Assembly (NCBI GenBank): GCA_037143735.1
Contig: JBAWYD010000112.1
Coordinates: 1-7,138 of the forward strand
Source of the DNA: JAPLJQ01 sp037143735
Lineage (GTDB): Bacteria > Desulfobacterota > Syntrophia > Syntrophales > UBA2185
DNA: 7,138 nt
Direction: 5' to 3'
Position numbers and translations under genes: made by a program. This document shows, piece after piece, positions 1-5,887 of the stretch. How positions within the stretch are numbered: the first letter of the stretch is position 1; each line of letters opens with the position of its first letter. The notes beneath the pieces were generated by a model. That model had not been told where the DNA came from and did no database searches. It saw only the letters and a program-made list of their open reading frames with translations.

Positions 1-23
1 AGCGAATAATTCAAACTATTTTT

Positions 24-31
24 GGAGGTGA
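24..31 (+). promoter_or_regulatory. Shine-Dalgarno site of the rubrerythrin gene
   Basis: GGAGGTGA lies three bases before the ATG at 35. It is close to the full anti-16S complement, which supports that start and suggests efficient translation. Too little upstream sequence is present to call a promoter. Confidence 0.8.
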
Positions 32-34
32 TTT

Positions 35-556
35 ATGGTCAAACTTTGGAGATGTATCATTTGTGGCGATCCTTATATCGGTGCAAATCCCCCAACGAAC
101 TGCCCGTTTTGCGGCGCCCACGAGCCTTTCATCAAGGAGCTGAAGCAGGCTGTGGTGACCTTTGAGGTTCCCCTTACCGAAAAAGACAAAGCCAATGCGG
201 AACACGCGCTTCAGGTGGAAGTGAGTAATTCGACGTTTTATTTCTGCGCCGCGGAAAGGACAGACAATGCTGAGGGCAAGCTTTTGTTTAAAGCCTTGGG
301 GAAAATCGAGGCCGAGCACGCTGCCATCTGGAGAAAAGTGTTGCGTCTTGCCAAAGTGCCCGCAGGCAGTGAGGTGTGCCACACGGAAAACGTGAAAAAC
401 CTCAGGGAATCTCATGAAAGGGAAGACAGGGCCATTGCGTTTTATAAAAAGGCCGCGGCGGAATCCGATCATGAAAGGCTGAAGCAGATCTTCAATGCCT
501 TGGTGGAAATCGAGACGGACCACTTGTATCTTTCGGAAGAACGGCTGAAGGCATAA
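35..556 (+). CDS. Rubrerythrin-like diiron protein with N-terminal rubredoxin domain (reverse rubrerythrin type)
   Basis: A 173-residue cytoplasmic protein. Residues 1-35 form a rubredoxin-type iron site with two CxxC pairs (C7/C10 and C23/C26, the latter as CPFCG). Residues about 50-172 form a ferritin-like four-helix domain. Comparison with rubrerythrins suggests diiron ligands E62, E92 and H95 (ExxH), E125 and E128, and E160 and H163 (ExxH), so the centre looks complete. In the family, electrons pass through the rubredoxin iron to the diiron site, which reduces hydrogen peroxide (and in some members oxygen) to water, protecting anaerobes. Classical rubrerythrin carries the rubredoxin domain at the C-terminus; here it is at the N-terminus, as in clostridial 'reverse' rubrerythrins. 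No signal peptide is visible. The gene appears monocistronic, with a strong ribosome site before it and a terminator after it. The family is confident; the exact in vivo substrate is inferred. Confidence 0.9.
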   Translation: MVKLWRCIICGDPYIGANPPTNCPFCGAHEPFIKELKQAVVTFEVPLTEKDKANAEHALQVEVSNSTFYFCAAERTDNAEGKLLFKALGKIEAEHAAIWRKVLRLAKVPAGSEVCHTENVKNLRESHEREDRAIAFYKKAAAESDHERLKQIFNALVEIETDHLYLSEERLKA

Positions 557-581
557 AAGTCTGATCATCATAAACATGTGG

Positions 582-607
582 TATTTCAGCAAGAAAGAAC
601 TGAAATA
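582..607. repeat. 8-bp inverted repeat between convergent genes
   Basis: TATTTCAG (582-589) and CTGAAATA (600-607) are perfectly complementary around a 10-base loop. The stem is AT-rich and has no T-run on either strand, so it is a weak hairpin of unknown role. It may help define the 3' end of one of the convergent transcripts. Confidence 0.35.
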
Positions 608-627
608 GGGACATCACGCCTCATACG

Positions 628-680
628 CCCCCATCCGGCAATCCCTTTCATCGGGATCCAGGTGGGGGTTTTGTCGTTTT
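628..680 (+). terminator. Predicted intrinsic terminator of the rubrerythrin gene
   Basis: CCCCCATC (628-635) pairs with GGTGGGGG (661-668), allowing one G-U pair. A small inner stem is possible (ATCCC 641-645 with GGGAT 653-657). The right arm is followed directly by the T-rich stretch TTTTGTCGTTTT (669-680). This is the expected layout for Rho-independent termination of plus-strand transcripts. The right arm and tail lie within the last codons of recQ on the other strand. Read on the minus strand there is no T-run, so it is unlikely to end recQ. The interior loop makes the stem less than ideal. Confidence 0.55.
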
Positions 681-2522
681 GTCCTCGGATGATTTTGATT
701 GTTCCGGGATTTTATGACTATGTCTGTGTTGATTTATGATCTCCAGAAAAATATCGCTATATTTTTCCAGTTTTGCCGCTCCGATCCCAAATATTCCAGC
801 CAATCCATCCCGTGTTCCGGGCATGCGTGTGGCCATTTCTTTCAGAGTCCGGTCATGGAAAATCGTAAAGGGGGGAAGGTTTGCCTGATCGGCAAGTTCC
901 TTTCTTTTTTTTCGGAGAGATTCAAACAGGAGGTGGTCATAGGACTCCAGTGCCTCTTTCTCTCGCTTGAGGTTCCCCCTCTTTTCTTTTTTTGCCTCTT
1001 CCAGCCTTCCCAAGACGGTCTCTTTGGCCCGCAGGACTTCCCAGGCCTTCGGAGTCAGCTTCAACGATCCGTGTTCGTATTCGTAAATCAGCAGTCCCTT
1101 CTGGATGAACTGGCGGGACAGGTGTCGCCATTGTCTGACCGAATACATGGTTCCTATCCCATACGTTGACAACGCGTCGTGTTCGAATTTCAATACTTTC
1201 TGCGATGTTGAACCCCGTAAGACATCAATGACGTGCCCGGCGCCGAAAAATCCTCCGGTTCGTTTGACGCAGGAAAGAAACATCTGGGTGGGAATCGTAA
1301 TATCGACCAAATCCTTTTTCTCGATCCGGCAGTTATCGCACATCCCGCAAGAGGCTTGCCTGTACGCCTCTCCGAAGTATTGCAGCAGAGGGATGCGACG
1401 GCAGAGTTCTGTTTCCGCAAAGCCAAGGAGAGCGCTCAGGAGGATATTGGCAACCTTTTGCTCCTGTTCCGTTTTCTGTGTTATAAAATACTGCACATTG
1501 CGGATATCACCATATCCGAAAAGCAACAGGCAATGAGCGGGCAGACCGTCCCGCCCGGCCCGGCCGATTTCCTGATAGTAGTTGTCGATGCTTTTGGGCA
1601 GGTCGTGATGGACGACGAAACGGACATTGGATTTGTTGATCCCCATTCCGAAGGCGATCGTCGCCACGATGATCTGAACATCGTCCCGAATAAAGAGTTC
1701 CTGATTCTGCGTTCGTTTCTCTTCCGACAGACCCGCATGGTAAGGCCTGACTGAATAACCCTTCCGATGGAGAACGGCGGAGAGGTCGTCCGTCTGCTGA
1801 CGTGAGAAGCAATAGATGATGCCGGATTCGTTCGGATATTGATTCAGGAAATCAATGGTTTGTTCAAGCGGCGCCGCTTTGGGAACCACTTCCAGGAACA
1901 GGTTCGGACGATTGAAGCTGCCAATAAATTCATTGGCTGCAGCGATCTGCAAGGATTTCTTGATATCCTCCCGAACGTGCGGAGTGGCGGTGGCGGTAAG
2001 AGCTATGCAGGCTGCATTTGGAAAGGTTGATCGAAACACAGATAGTTGCCTGTATTCCGGGCGGAAATCGTGCCCCCACTCGGATATGCAATGAGCCTCA
2101 TCTATGGCGAAGCAGTCAACCTTCAATGATGACAGCAAGGCCAAATTCCTTGTTGCCAGCAGCGCTTCCGGCGCCATGTAGAGCAACCTGACGGCGTTTT
2201 TCTTGAGGCGTTCCACGTGACTCCGGTATTGCGAGGCGCTTAAGGTGCTGTTCAGAAAGACCGCGGGAACGCCGCATTCCTTCAGTTGGTCCACTTGGTC
2301 TTTCATGAGGGAGATCAGAGGAGAAACCACGATGGTCAACCCCTCAAATATCAGCGCCGGGATCTGATAGCAGATGGATTTGCCGCCCCCCGTGGGCATC
2401 ACGACCAGTGCATCCTTTTTCTCCAGGATATGAGCAATAATCTCTTCCTGAAGAGGCCAGAAGGTGTCATAGCCGAAAACATTCTTGAGGATGGATTTCG
2501 CCTGACTGATCTTGTCACTCAT
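648..2522 (-). CDS. recQ: ATP-dependent DNA helicase RecQ
   Basis: A 624-residue protein, close to the usual length of about 610. It carries the superfamily 2 helicase core in order: Q-motif region FGYDTFWPLQ (Q25); motif I TGGGKS (44-49, catalytic K48); Ia SPLISLMKDQ; II DEAH (141-144) with the aromatic-rich loop SEWGHDFRPEY that couples DNA binding to ATP hydrolysis; III ALTATAT; V IVATIAFGMGIN; and VI QEIGRAGRDG (317-326). Zinc ligands C374, C392, C395 and C398 come next, then an RQC winged helix (about 405-500) and a C-terminal HRDC domain (about 525-597). RecQ unwinds DNA 3'-5' in recombination and replication-fork repair. The ATG is well supported: an in-frame TGA lies only three codons upstream, and the next Met (42) would remove the Q motif. 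The ribosome site is weak (GAGAG). The last residues (KPPPGSR) are encoded inside the neighbour's terminator. No disruption is visible. Confidence 0.97.
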   Translation of the reverse strand: MSDKISQAKSILKNVFGYDTFWPLQEEIIAHILEKKDALVVMPTGGGKSICYQIPALIFEGLTIVVSPLISLMKDQVDQLKECGVPAVFLNSTLSASQYRSHVERLKKNAVRLLYMAPEALLATRNLALLSSLKVDCFAIDEAHCISEWGHDFRPEYRQLSVFRSTFPNAACIALTATATPHVREDIKKSLQIAAANEFIGSFNRPNLFLEVVPKAAPLEQTIDFLNQYPNESGIIYCFSRQQTDDLSAVLHRKGYSVRPYHAGLSEEKRTQNQELFIRDDVQIIVATIAFGMGINKSNVRFVVHHDLPKSIDNYYQEIGRAGRDGLPAHCLLLFGYGDIRNVQYFITQKTEQEQKVANILLSALLGFAETELCRRIPLLQYFGEAYRQASCGMCDNCRIEKKDLVDITIPTQMFLSCVKRTGGFFGAGHVIDVLRGSTSQKVLKFEHDALSTYGIGTMYSVRQWRHLSRQFIQKGLLIYEYEHGSLKLTPKAWEVLRAKETVLGRLEEAKKEKRGNLKREKEALESYDHLLFESLRKKRKELADQANLPPFTIFHDRTLKEMATRMPGTRDGLAGIFGIGAAKLEKYSDIFLEIINQHRHSHKIPEQSKSSEDKTTKPPPGSR

Positions 2523-2552
2523 ACTCTCTCAATCACCGGGCATTCTTTATTC

Positions 2553-2683
2553 GAGACCTTTGAAAAACGCCACTTCTGTGTCATTCCCGCGCAGGCGGGA
2601 ATCCAGAAGCTCTTGAAAAGACTGGATTCCCGTTTTCACGGGAATGACAAATTACCGGGTTTCGGGAGAAATTCAAAGGTCTC
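2553..2683. mobile_element. MITE-like palindromic element 1 (131 bp, 5-bp target duplication)
   Basis: The ends are a perfect 12-bp terminal inverted repeat, GAGACCTTTGAA (2553-2564) and TTCAAAGGTCTC (2672-2683). TATTC flanks both sides (2548-2552 and 2684-2688), which reads as a 5-bp target-site duplication. Inside are two inverted copies of GTCATTCCCG-N6-CGGGAATCCAG: 2580-2606 forward, and 2622-2648 as its complement. The 10- and 11-base arms are identical and only the central six bases differ. Each copy is itself a hairpin of the form ATTCCC-N8-GGGAAT, the same pattern as neisserial dRS3 repeats. It encodes nothing, so it would have moved with a transposase supplied elsewhere. Family membership is inferred from structure. 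Confidence 0.8.
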
Positions 2684-2789
2684 TATTCGGCAATCGTTAT
2701 GTTAAAATGGATGTTGGTTTTGTTTGGGCAGGAAGTTATTATCTGATAAGCAGAATTGCAAGTGAAATATTCTCAAATATTTGCAGGAC

Positions 2790-3084
2790 ATGCCCTTCTA
2801 TTTCATTCCTATGAAATCTCTTGAGGAAATTATCGGCGTCCTGGGGATTTTATGCGATTCTAAGGATGACGACCTCGTCAAAAGTCAGGAATTCCCTCCC
2901 CCTTTACGGGGGATGGTTAGGGTGGGGGTGGTAAGTGACTGGATTCAATCATGTCTTTCCCCCCTCCCCTTAATCCCCTCCCGCGCGGGGAGGGGAAAGA
3001 GCTACTTTTTACGAGACCGTCAAGGATGATCCTCCCGAATCACTCCGGTCGGTTCTCCTCATCGAAGCCTACGAAGTTAGCTGA
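2790..3084 (+). pseudogene. Possible small ORF split by MITE-like element 2
   Basis: An ATG at 2790 opens a frame reading MPFYFIPMKSLEEIIGVLG and onward up to the left target duplication (2862-2869). If the element and one copy of the duplication are removed, the same frame continues at 3028 (PPESLRSVLLIEAYEVS) to a TGA at 3082-3084, giving a 44-residue product before insertion. Beyond that TGA the frame stays open for a further 22 codons to 3153, so the original could have been longer. I recognise no family. The upstream ribosome site is weak, and an in-frame stop at 2763-2765 bounds the start. Such a short rejoined frame can arise by chance, so this is tentative. Confidence 0.25.
2868..3021. 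mobile_element. MITE-like palindromic element 2 (about 154 bp, 6-8 bp target duplication)
   Basis: The left end GACGACCTCGTCAAAAGT (2868-2885) and the complement of the right end, GACGGTCTCGTAAAAAGT (3004-3021), match at 15 of 18 positions. AAGGATGA occurs at 2862-2869 and again at 3022-3029. This fits a target duplication of 6 bp (AAGGAT) or 8 bp, depending on where the terminal GA is assigned. Inside are two C/G-rich hairpins: CCCCC (2898-2902) with GGGGG (2908-2912), and CCCCTCCC (2975-2982) with GGGAGGGG (2988-2995). Their flanks are roughly inverted copies of each other (TTAGGGTGGGGG against CCCCTCCCCTTAA). It has no coding capacity and its termini differ from element 1, so it is a different family. 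Confidence 0.72.
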
Positions 3085-3135
3085 AGGGCTCGGGCCGAAG
3101 AGGTCACCCTACGCCTTATGGCGATGCACCCCCAA

Positions 3136-3151
3136 ATAATGTTGACATTAT
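3136..3151. promoter_or_regulatory. 16-bp palindrome overlapping the -35 box (candidate operator)
   Basis: ATAATGT-TG-ACATTAT is a perfect 7-bp inverted repeat around two bases. It covers the whole TTGACA hexamer. A dimeric regulator bound here would block or reposition RNA polymerase. No regulator gene is present in the window, so the role is inferred from position and symmetry only. Confidence 0.45.
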
Positions 3152-3169
3152 GATGTTTTAGGGTAAAAT
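3142..3169 (+). promoter_or_regulatory. Sigma70-type promoter for the HD-GYP/sensor operon
   Basis: TTGACA (3142-3147, matching the consensus) and TAAAAT (3164-3169, five of six) are separated by 16 bp. This is the best plus-strand promoter in the gap and points at the gene starting at 3437. Transcription would begin near 3176, giving a leader of about 260 nt. Confidence 0.6.
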
Positions 3170-3244
3170 GCAGTTGGAAGAGTAAACGAACCGATCTGAT
3201 TCTCATGATTTTTCATCGGCTTTGGTTATCATACAGGTGGCATA

Positions 3245-3331
3245 ATGTTTAAGCGAATCCGTGATGGACTTAGTTGTCTCGATAGGCCCCCTCCGCACAG
3301 CGGCAGTAACTACCCCCCCCCATCATTCTAA
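3245..3331 (+). CDS. Possible 28-codon leader ORF (unrecognised)
   Basis: An ATG at 3245 is preceded by AGGTGG (3235-3240), four bases away. It opens a 28-codon frame beginning MFKRIRDGLSCLDRPPPHSG and ending at TAA 3329-3331. The C-terminal part is Pro/Ser rich and is encoded partly by a run of nine C (3313-3321). The frame lies in the presumed leader of the HD-GYP gene, about 105 nt before its start. It has no similarity I recognise, and its composition is not strongly protein-like. It could be a translated leader peptide, or chance. Confidence 0.22.
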   Translation: MFKRIRDGLSCLDRPPPHSGSNYPPPSF

Positions 3332-3361
3332 CTTCTTGTATTCACAAAGAAATATTAGTGT

Positions 3362-3425
3362 GCCACGGCGGCGGCAATCCACACACTGACTCGGTACAGT
3401 CGGCGTGGCTTCTCTGTTCGGAGAA
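3362..3425 (+). promoter_or_regulatory. Tandem hairpins just upstream of the HD-GYP ribosome site
   Basis: GCCACG (3362-3367) pairs with CGTGGC (3404-3409), enclosing a smaller ACTG/CAGT stem (3385-3388 with 3397-3400). Directly abutting it, TTCTC (3410-3414) pairs with GAGAA (3421-3425), whose last base begins the Shine-Dalgarno AAGGAA (3425-3430). The arrangement could modulate ribosome access. It does not match the consensus of c-di-GMP (GEMM) or other riboswitches I know. Confidence 0.35.
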
Positions 3426-3436
3426 AGGAAAATAGA

Positions 3437-5842
3437 ATGCCTGAGAAGGACACTTTAAATTATTCCTGGTTTATTGAACGCCGAAATATCACCCTGATTA
3501 TCGTCCTGGTCTTCGTCATCCTCTCTGCAGTAACTTTCACCATATGCTATCGGCATCATGCGATCTACACGGAGCAGACCTTAAAAGAGGACAGGTCAAC
3601 TGCAAATCTCCTTTCCTTGATCCTGGAGGAACGTCTCAAAAAGCTCGTCAGTGTCATGGAGTCTTACGTACAGCGGCTGCTCCTGCTTCAGGCTGTGAGG
3701 GATAAAAACGTCGAAAAAGCAACTTTACATATGATCAACCTGAGAAAAAGCAACTCCGACATTGACACTGTGGCCATTTCAGACAGACAAGGAACACTCT
3801 GGGCCGCTTATCCCGCGCGTCCGGAGGTGATGGGGAGGAACTCTGCCGATCGGGATTGGTACAAGGGCGTCAGTAAGGAATGGAAATCCAGCATTTCGGA
3901 TGTAATTCAAAGGATCGTCGGAGAAAAAGATCTTGCCGTCCAGATCAGCGTCCCATTTTTTAATGAAAAGGGGGAAGCGATCGGCGTCCTCTTGAACTCC
4001 CAGCGGACGATCACCCTGAGTGACCTCATCAAGCAGGTGCCCCTTGATCCCGGCGCAGGCATCACGGTCATCGACCGGAAAGGCCAGATCGTATACAGCA
4101 GCGAGCATGAAGTAAAAGAGATAAAACCTTCTCCATTCCAACCCGGCATTGAAAAGGCGATGGCCGCAAAGAATAAAACCTTCGCCGTCGATGACCCCGA
4201 CCTTGGCGGGAGGACACGTTACATCTCCTTTGCCCCGGTAGTCAATGTCGGTTGGACTGTCTTCGTGGGGCGGGATAAACGCAGTATCTTCCTGTCAGAG
4301 TCTGCATACTACATCCAGGTGACGGCTGTTGCTTTTTTCCTCTTCCTGTCAATCTTTTTATTTCTCGTCTATTCAAGAAAGAAGATGATGGCCCAGCATA
4401 TCATGGAGCAGTTGCAGGCAGAGAGAAAAATAGGTATAAGCGATCAACGCTACAAGTCGTATATTGATGTAACCATGCAGATAGGATGGACGACAAACGA
4501 TAAAGGCGAGATTGTGGAAGACAATCCTTCCTGGAGTAAATATACTGGCCATAGCTATGAAGAGATCAAGGGTTTTGGATGGATGAATGATATGCATCCG
4601 GACGACCGCGACCATACCGAACAGATATGGGAAAAAGCCGTTGCAGAAAAAAGCTTCTATGAAACCGAATATCGTATACGCAGATACGATGGCGTGTATC
4701 GGGACTATTTGGCCCGCGGTATTCCTTTGCTTGCCGAGGAAGGAAGTGTTCGGGAGTGGATTGGCACCTGTATTGACATCACTGATCGCAAGCTGCTGGA
4801 GGAGGAATTGCGGGAGAACCGGAAGCGACTGATGGACATCGTTACATTTCTGCCGGACGCCACCCTGGCCATAGATAAGGAAAAGCGCATCATCATCTGG
4901 AACAAGGCTATCGAGGAAATGACGGGCGTTCCGGCCGCGGAGATGATCGGCAAAGGCAACTACGCCTACACTATCCCGTTTTATGGCGACGCGCGACCGC
5001 AGTTGATGGATTTAGTTTTTCTGGACCAGAAGGAGATTGCGGCCCGATATTCCAACATCACCCGTGAAGGTGACTCCCTCATAGCGGAAGTGTTCTGCAA
5101 GGCCCTCTACAACAATGAGGGCGCATGGGTTTTTGCCAAGGCCTCGCCCCTGTACGATCAGTCCGGCAGCATTATAGGCGCGATCGAGAGCATCCGCGAC
5201 ATCACCGAACGTAAGCGGGCGGAGGAAAAACTCAAAACTACTCTTGAGAGCCTCAGGAACGCGTTGAGCACGACCATTCAGGTCATGGTATCGGCTGTGG
5301 AAACAAGAGATCCCTATACGGCCGGTCACCAGGTACGGTCGGCGGATCTTGCTCGTGCCATCGCCGCCGAGATGGGACTTTCCCAGGATAAAATCGATGG
5401 CATCCGTATGGCAGGTTCCATCCATGATATCGGGAAACTATCCATACCCGCGGAGATATTGTCCAAACCGACAAAATTGTCTGCAATCGAGCTTCTCCTG
5501 ATTAAACAACATGCTCAGAAGGGATACGAGATGCTGAAGGATGTGGAATCCCCCTGGCCCCTGGCGGAAATTGTCCACCAGCACCATGAACGGATGGACG
5601 GATCGGGCTATCCAAGAAATCTGAAAGGGGAAGAGATTCTCATTGAGGCACGCATTCTTGCTGTTGCCGACGTGGTGGAAGCCATGGCCTCCCATAGGCC
5701 TTACCGCGCTGGGTTGGGAATTGACGCCGCCCTGGCTGAGATTGAAAACAATAAAGGGGCGCTTTACGACGCAGATGCAGTGAATGCCTGCCTGAGATTA
5801 TTTCGGGAAAAAGGTTTTAAACTCGAAGGGATTATATTTTGA
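3437..5842 (+). CDS. Membrane Cache-PAS-PAS-HD-GYP cyclic-di-GMP phosphodiesterase
   Basis: An 801-residue inner-membrane sensor enzyme. TM1 lies at about 18-38. A periplasmic Cache-type domain (about 40-288) includes the RDWYKGV segment (139-145) and the repeated strand-turn pattern typical of dCache. TM2 is at about 292-313. PAS 1 (about 336-452, ending IGTCIDITDRK) and PAS 2 (about 462-594, ending ESIRDITERKR) follow, joined by short coiled-coil linkers. The HD-GYP domain is at about 610-795. Its key residues are present: H631, HDIGK (663-667), H692, HHE (716-718), DGSGYP (721-726) and D745. It should therefore bind a metal centre and hydrolyse c-di-GMP to pGpG/GMP in response to an external ligand. 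There is no receiver or GGDEF domain. The start is supported by AAGGAA six bases before the ATG. It is probably the first gene of an operon with the sensor 45 nt downstream. The ligand cannot be predicted. Confidence 0.93.
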   Translation: MPEKDTLNYSWFIERRNITLIIVLVFVILSAVTFTICYRHHAIYTEQTLKEDRSTANLLSLILEERLKKLVSVMESYVQRLLLLQAVRDKNVEKATLHMINLRKSNSDIDTVAISDRQGTLWAAYPARPEVMGRNSADRDWYKGVSKEWKSSISDVIQRIVGEKDLAVQISVPFFNEKGEAIGVLLNSQRTITLSDLIKQVPLDPGAGITVIDRKGQIVYSSEHEVKEIKPSPFQPGIEKAMAAKNKTFAVDDPDLGGRTRYISFAPVVNVGWTVFVGRDKRSIFLSESAYYIQVTAVAFFLFLSIFLFLVYSRKKMMAQHIMEQLQAERKIGISDQRYKSYIDVTMQIGWTTNDKGEIVEDNPSWSKYTGHSYEEIKGFGWMNDMHPDDRDHTEQIWEKAVAEKSFYETEYRIRRYDGVYRDYLARGIPLLAEEGSVREWIGTCIDITDRKLLEEELRENRKRLMDIVTFLPDATLAIDKEKRIIIWNKAIEEMTGVPAAEMIGKGNYAYTIPFYGDARPQLMDLVFLDQKEIAARYSNITREGDSLIAEVFCKALYNNEGAWVFAKASPLYDQSGSIIGAIESIRDITERKRAEEKLKTTLESLRNALSTTIQVMVSAVETRDPYTAGHQVRSADLARAIAAEMGLSQDKIDGIRMAGSIHDIGKLSIPAEILSKPTKLSAIELLLIKQHAQKGYEMLKDVESPWPLAEIVHQHHERMDGSGYPRNLKGEEILIEARILAVADVVEAMASHRPYRAGLGIDAALAEIENNKGALYDADAVNACLRLFREKGFKLEGIIF

Positions 5843-5887
5843 ATGGCAAACTCCGATATATCTTTACCTGTCTGAGGGATCTTACGC

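Larger units (their letters stand above)
2523..3436. other. 914-bp divergent intergenic region (recQ / HD-GYP gene)
   Basis: This non-genic stretch between the divergently oriented recQ and the HD-GYP gene holds, from left to right: a first MITE-like element only 30 bp upstream of recQ; a short remnant reading frame; a second, unrelated MITE-like element inside that frame; a promoter with an overlapping palindrome; and a leader of about 260 nt with hairpins, a possible 28-codon ORF and a C9 homopolymer. I could not find a convincing minus-strand promoter for recQ; the MITE ends 30 bp from its start codon, so any such promoter lies within or across the element. Between about 3085 and 3130 I see nothing but a minor CGCC/GGCG hairpin (3112-3123). 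Confidence 0.8.

Noticed and set aside
11..592. 193-codon open frame on the minus strand over the rubrerythrin gene
   Set aside because: It is antisense to a clear rubrerythrin with a strong ribosome site, and its translation resembles no family and has an odd Phe/Arg/His-rich composition.
582..607. Hairpin TATTTCAG/CTGAAATA as the recQ terminator
   Set aside because: No T-run follows it on the minus strand and the stem is AT-rich, so only an inverted repeat is reported.
2286..2705. 139-codon plus-strand frame whose translation includes VIPAQAGIQ and LDSRFHGNDK
   Set aside because: It runs antisense over recQ and then through MITE-like element 1. These peptide phrases are the well-known spurious translation of the ATTCCC/GGGAAT palindromic repeat.
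3082..3084. TGA in the rejoined small frame as a selenocysteine codon
   Set aside because: Selenoproteins are common in such anaerobes, but there is no redox-type context around the codon and no bacterial SECIS hairpin that I can see just downstream. A stop codon is the simpler reading.
2951..3139. 62-codon plus-strand frame beginning in element 2 (PPPLNPLPRGEGK)
   Set aside because: Its start lies in the C/G-rich hairpin of the element, a typical false translation of repeat DNA, and there is no ribosome site.
3170..3436. c-di-GMP (GEMM) or fluoride riboswitch in the HD-GYP leader
   Set aside because: A search by eye for the conserved GEMM core (CACGCACAGGGCAAACC and GCAAAGCC) and for the fluoride GGCGATGG core found no match. 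GGCGATG at 3120-3126 lies upstream of the promoter and lacks the rest of the motif.
5012..5425. 137-codon minus-strand frame within the HD-GYP gene
   Set aside because: It is a shadow of the PAS 2 and HD-GYP coding sequence, with no recognisable family or ribosome site.
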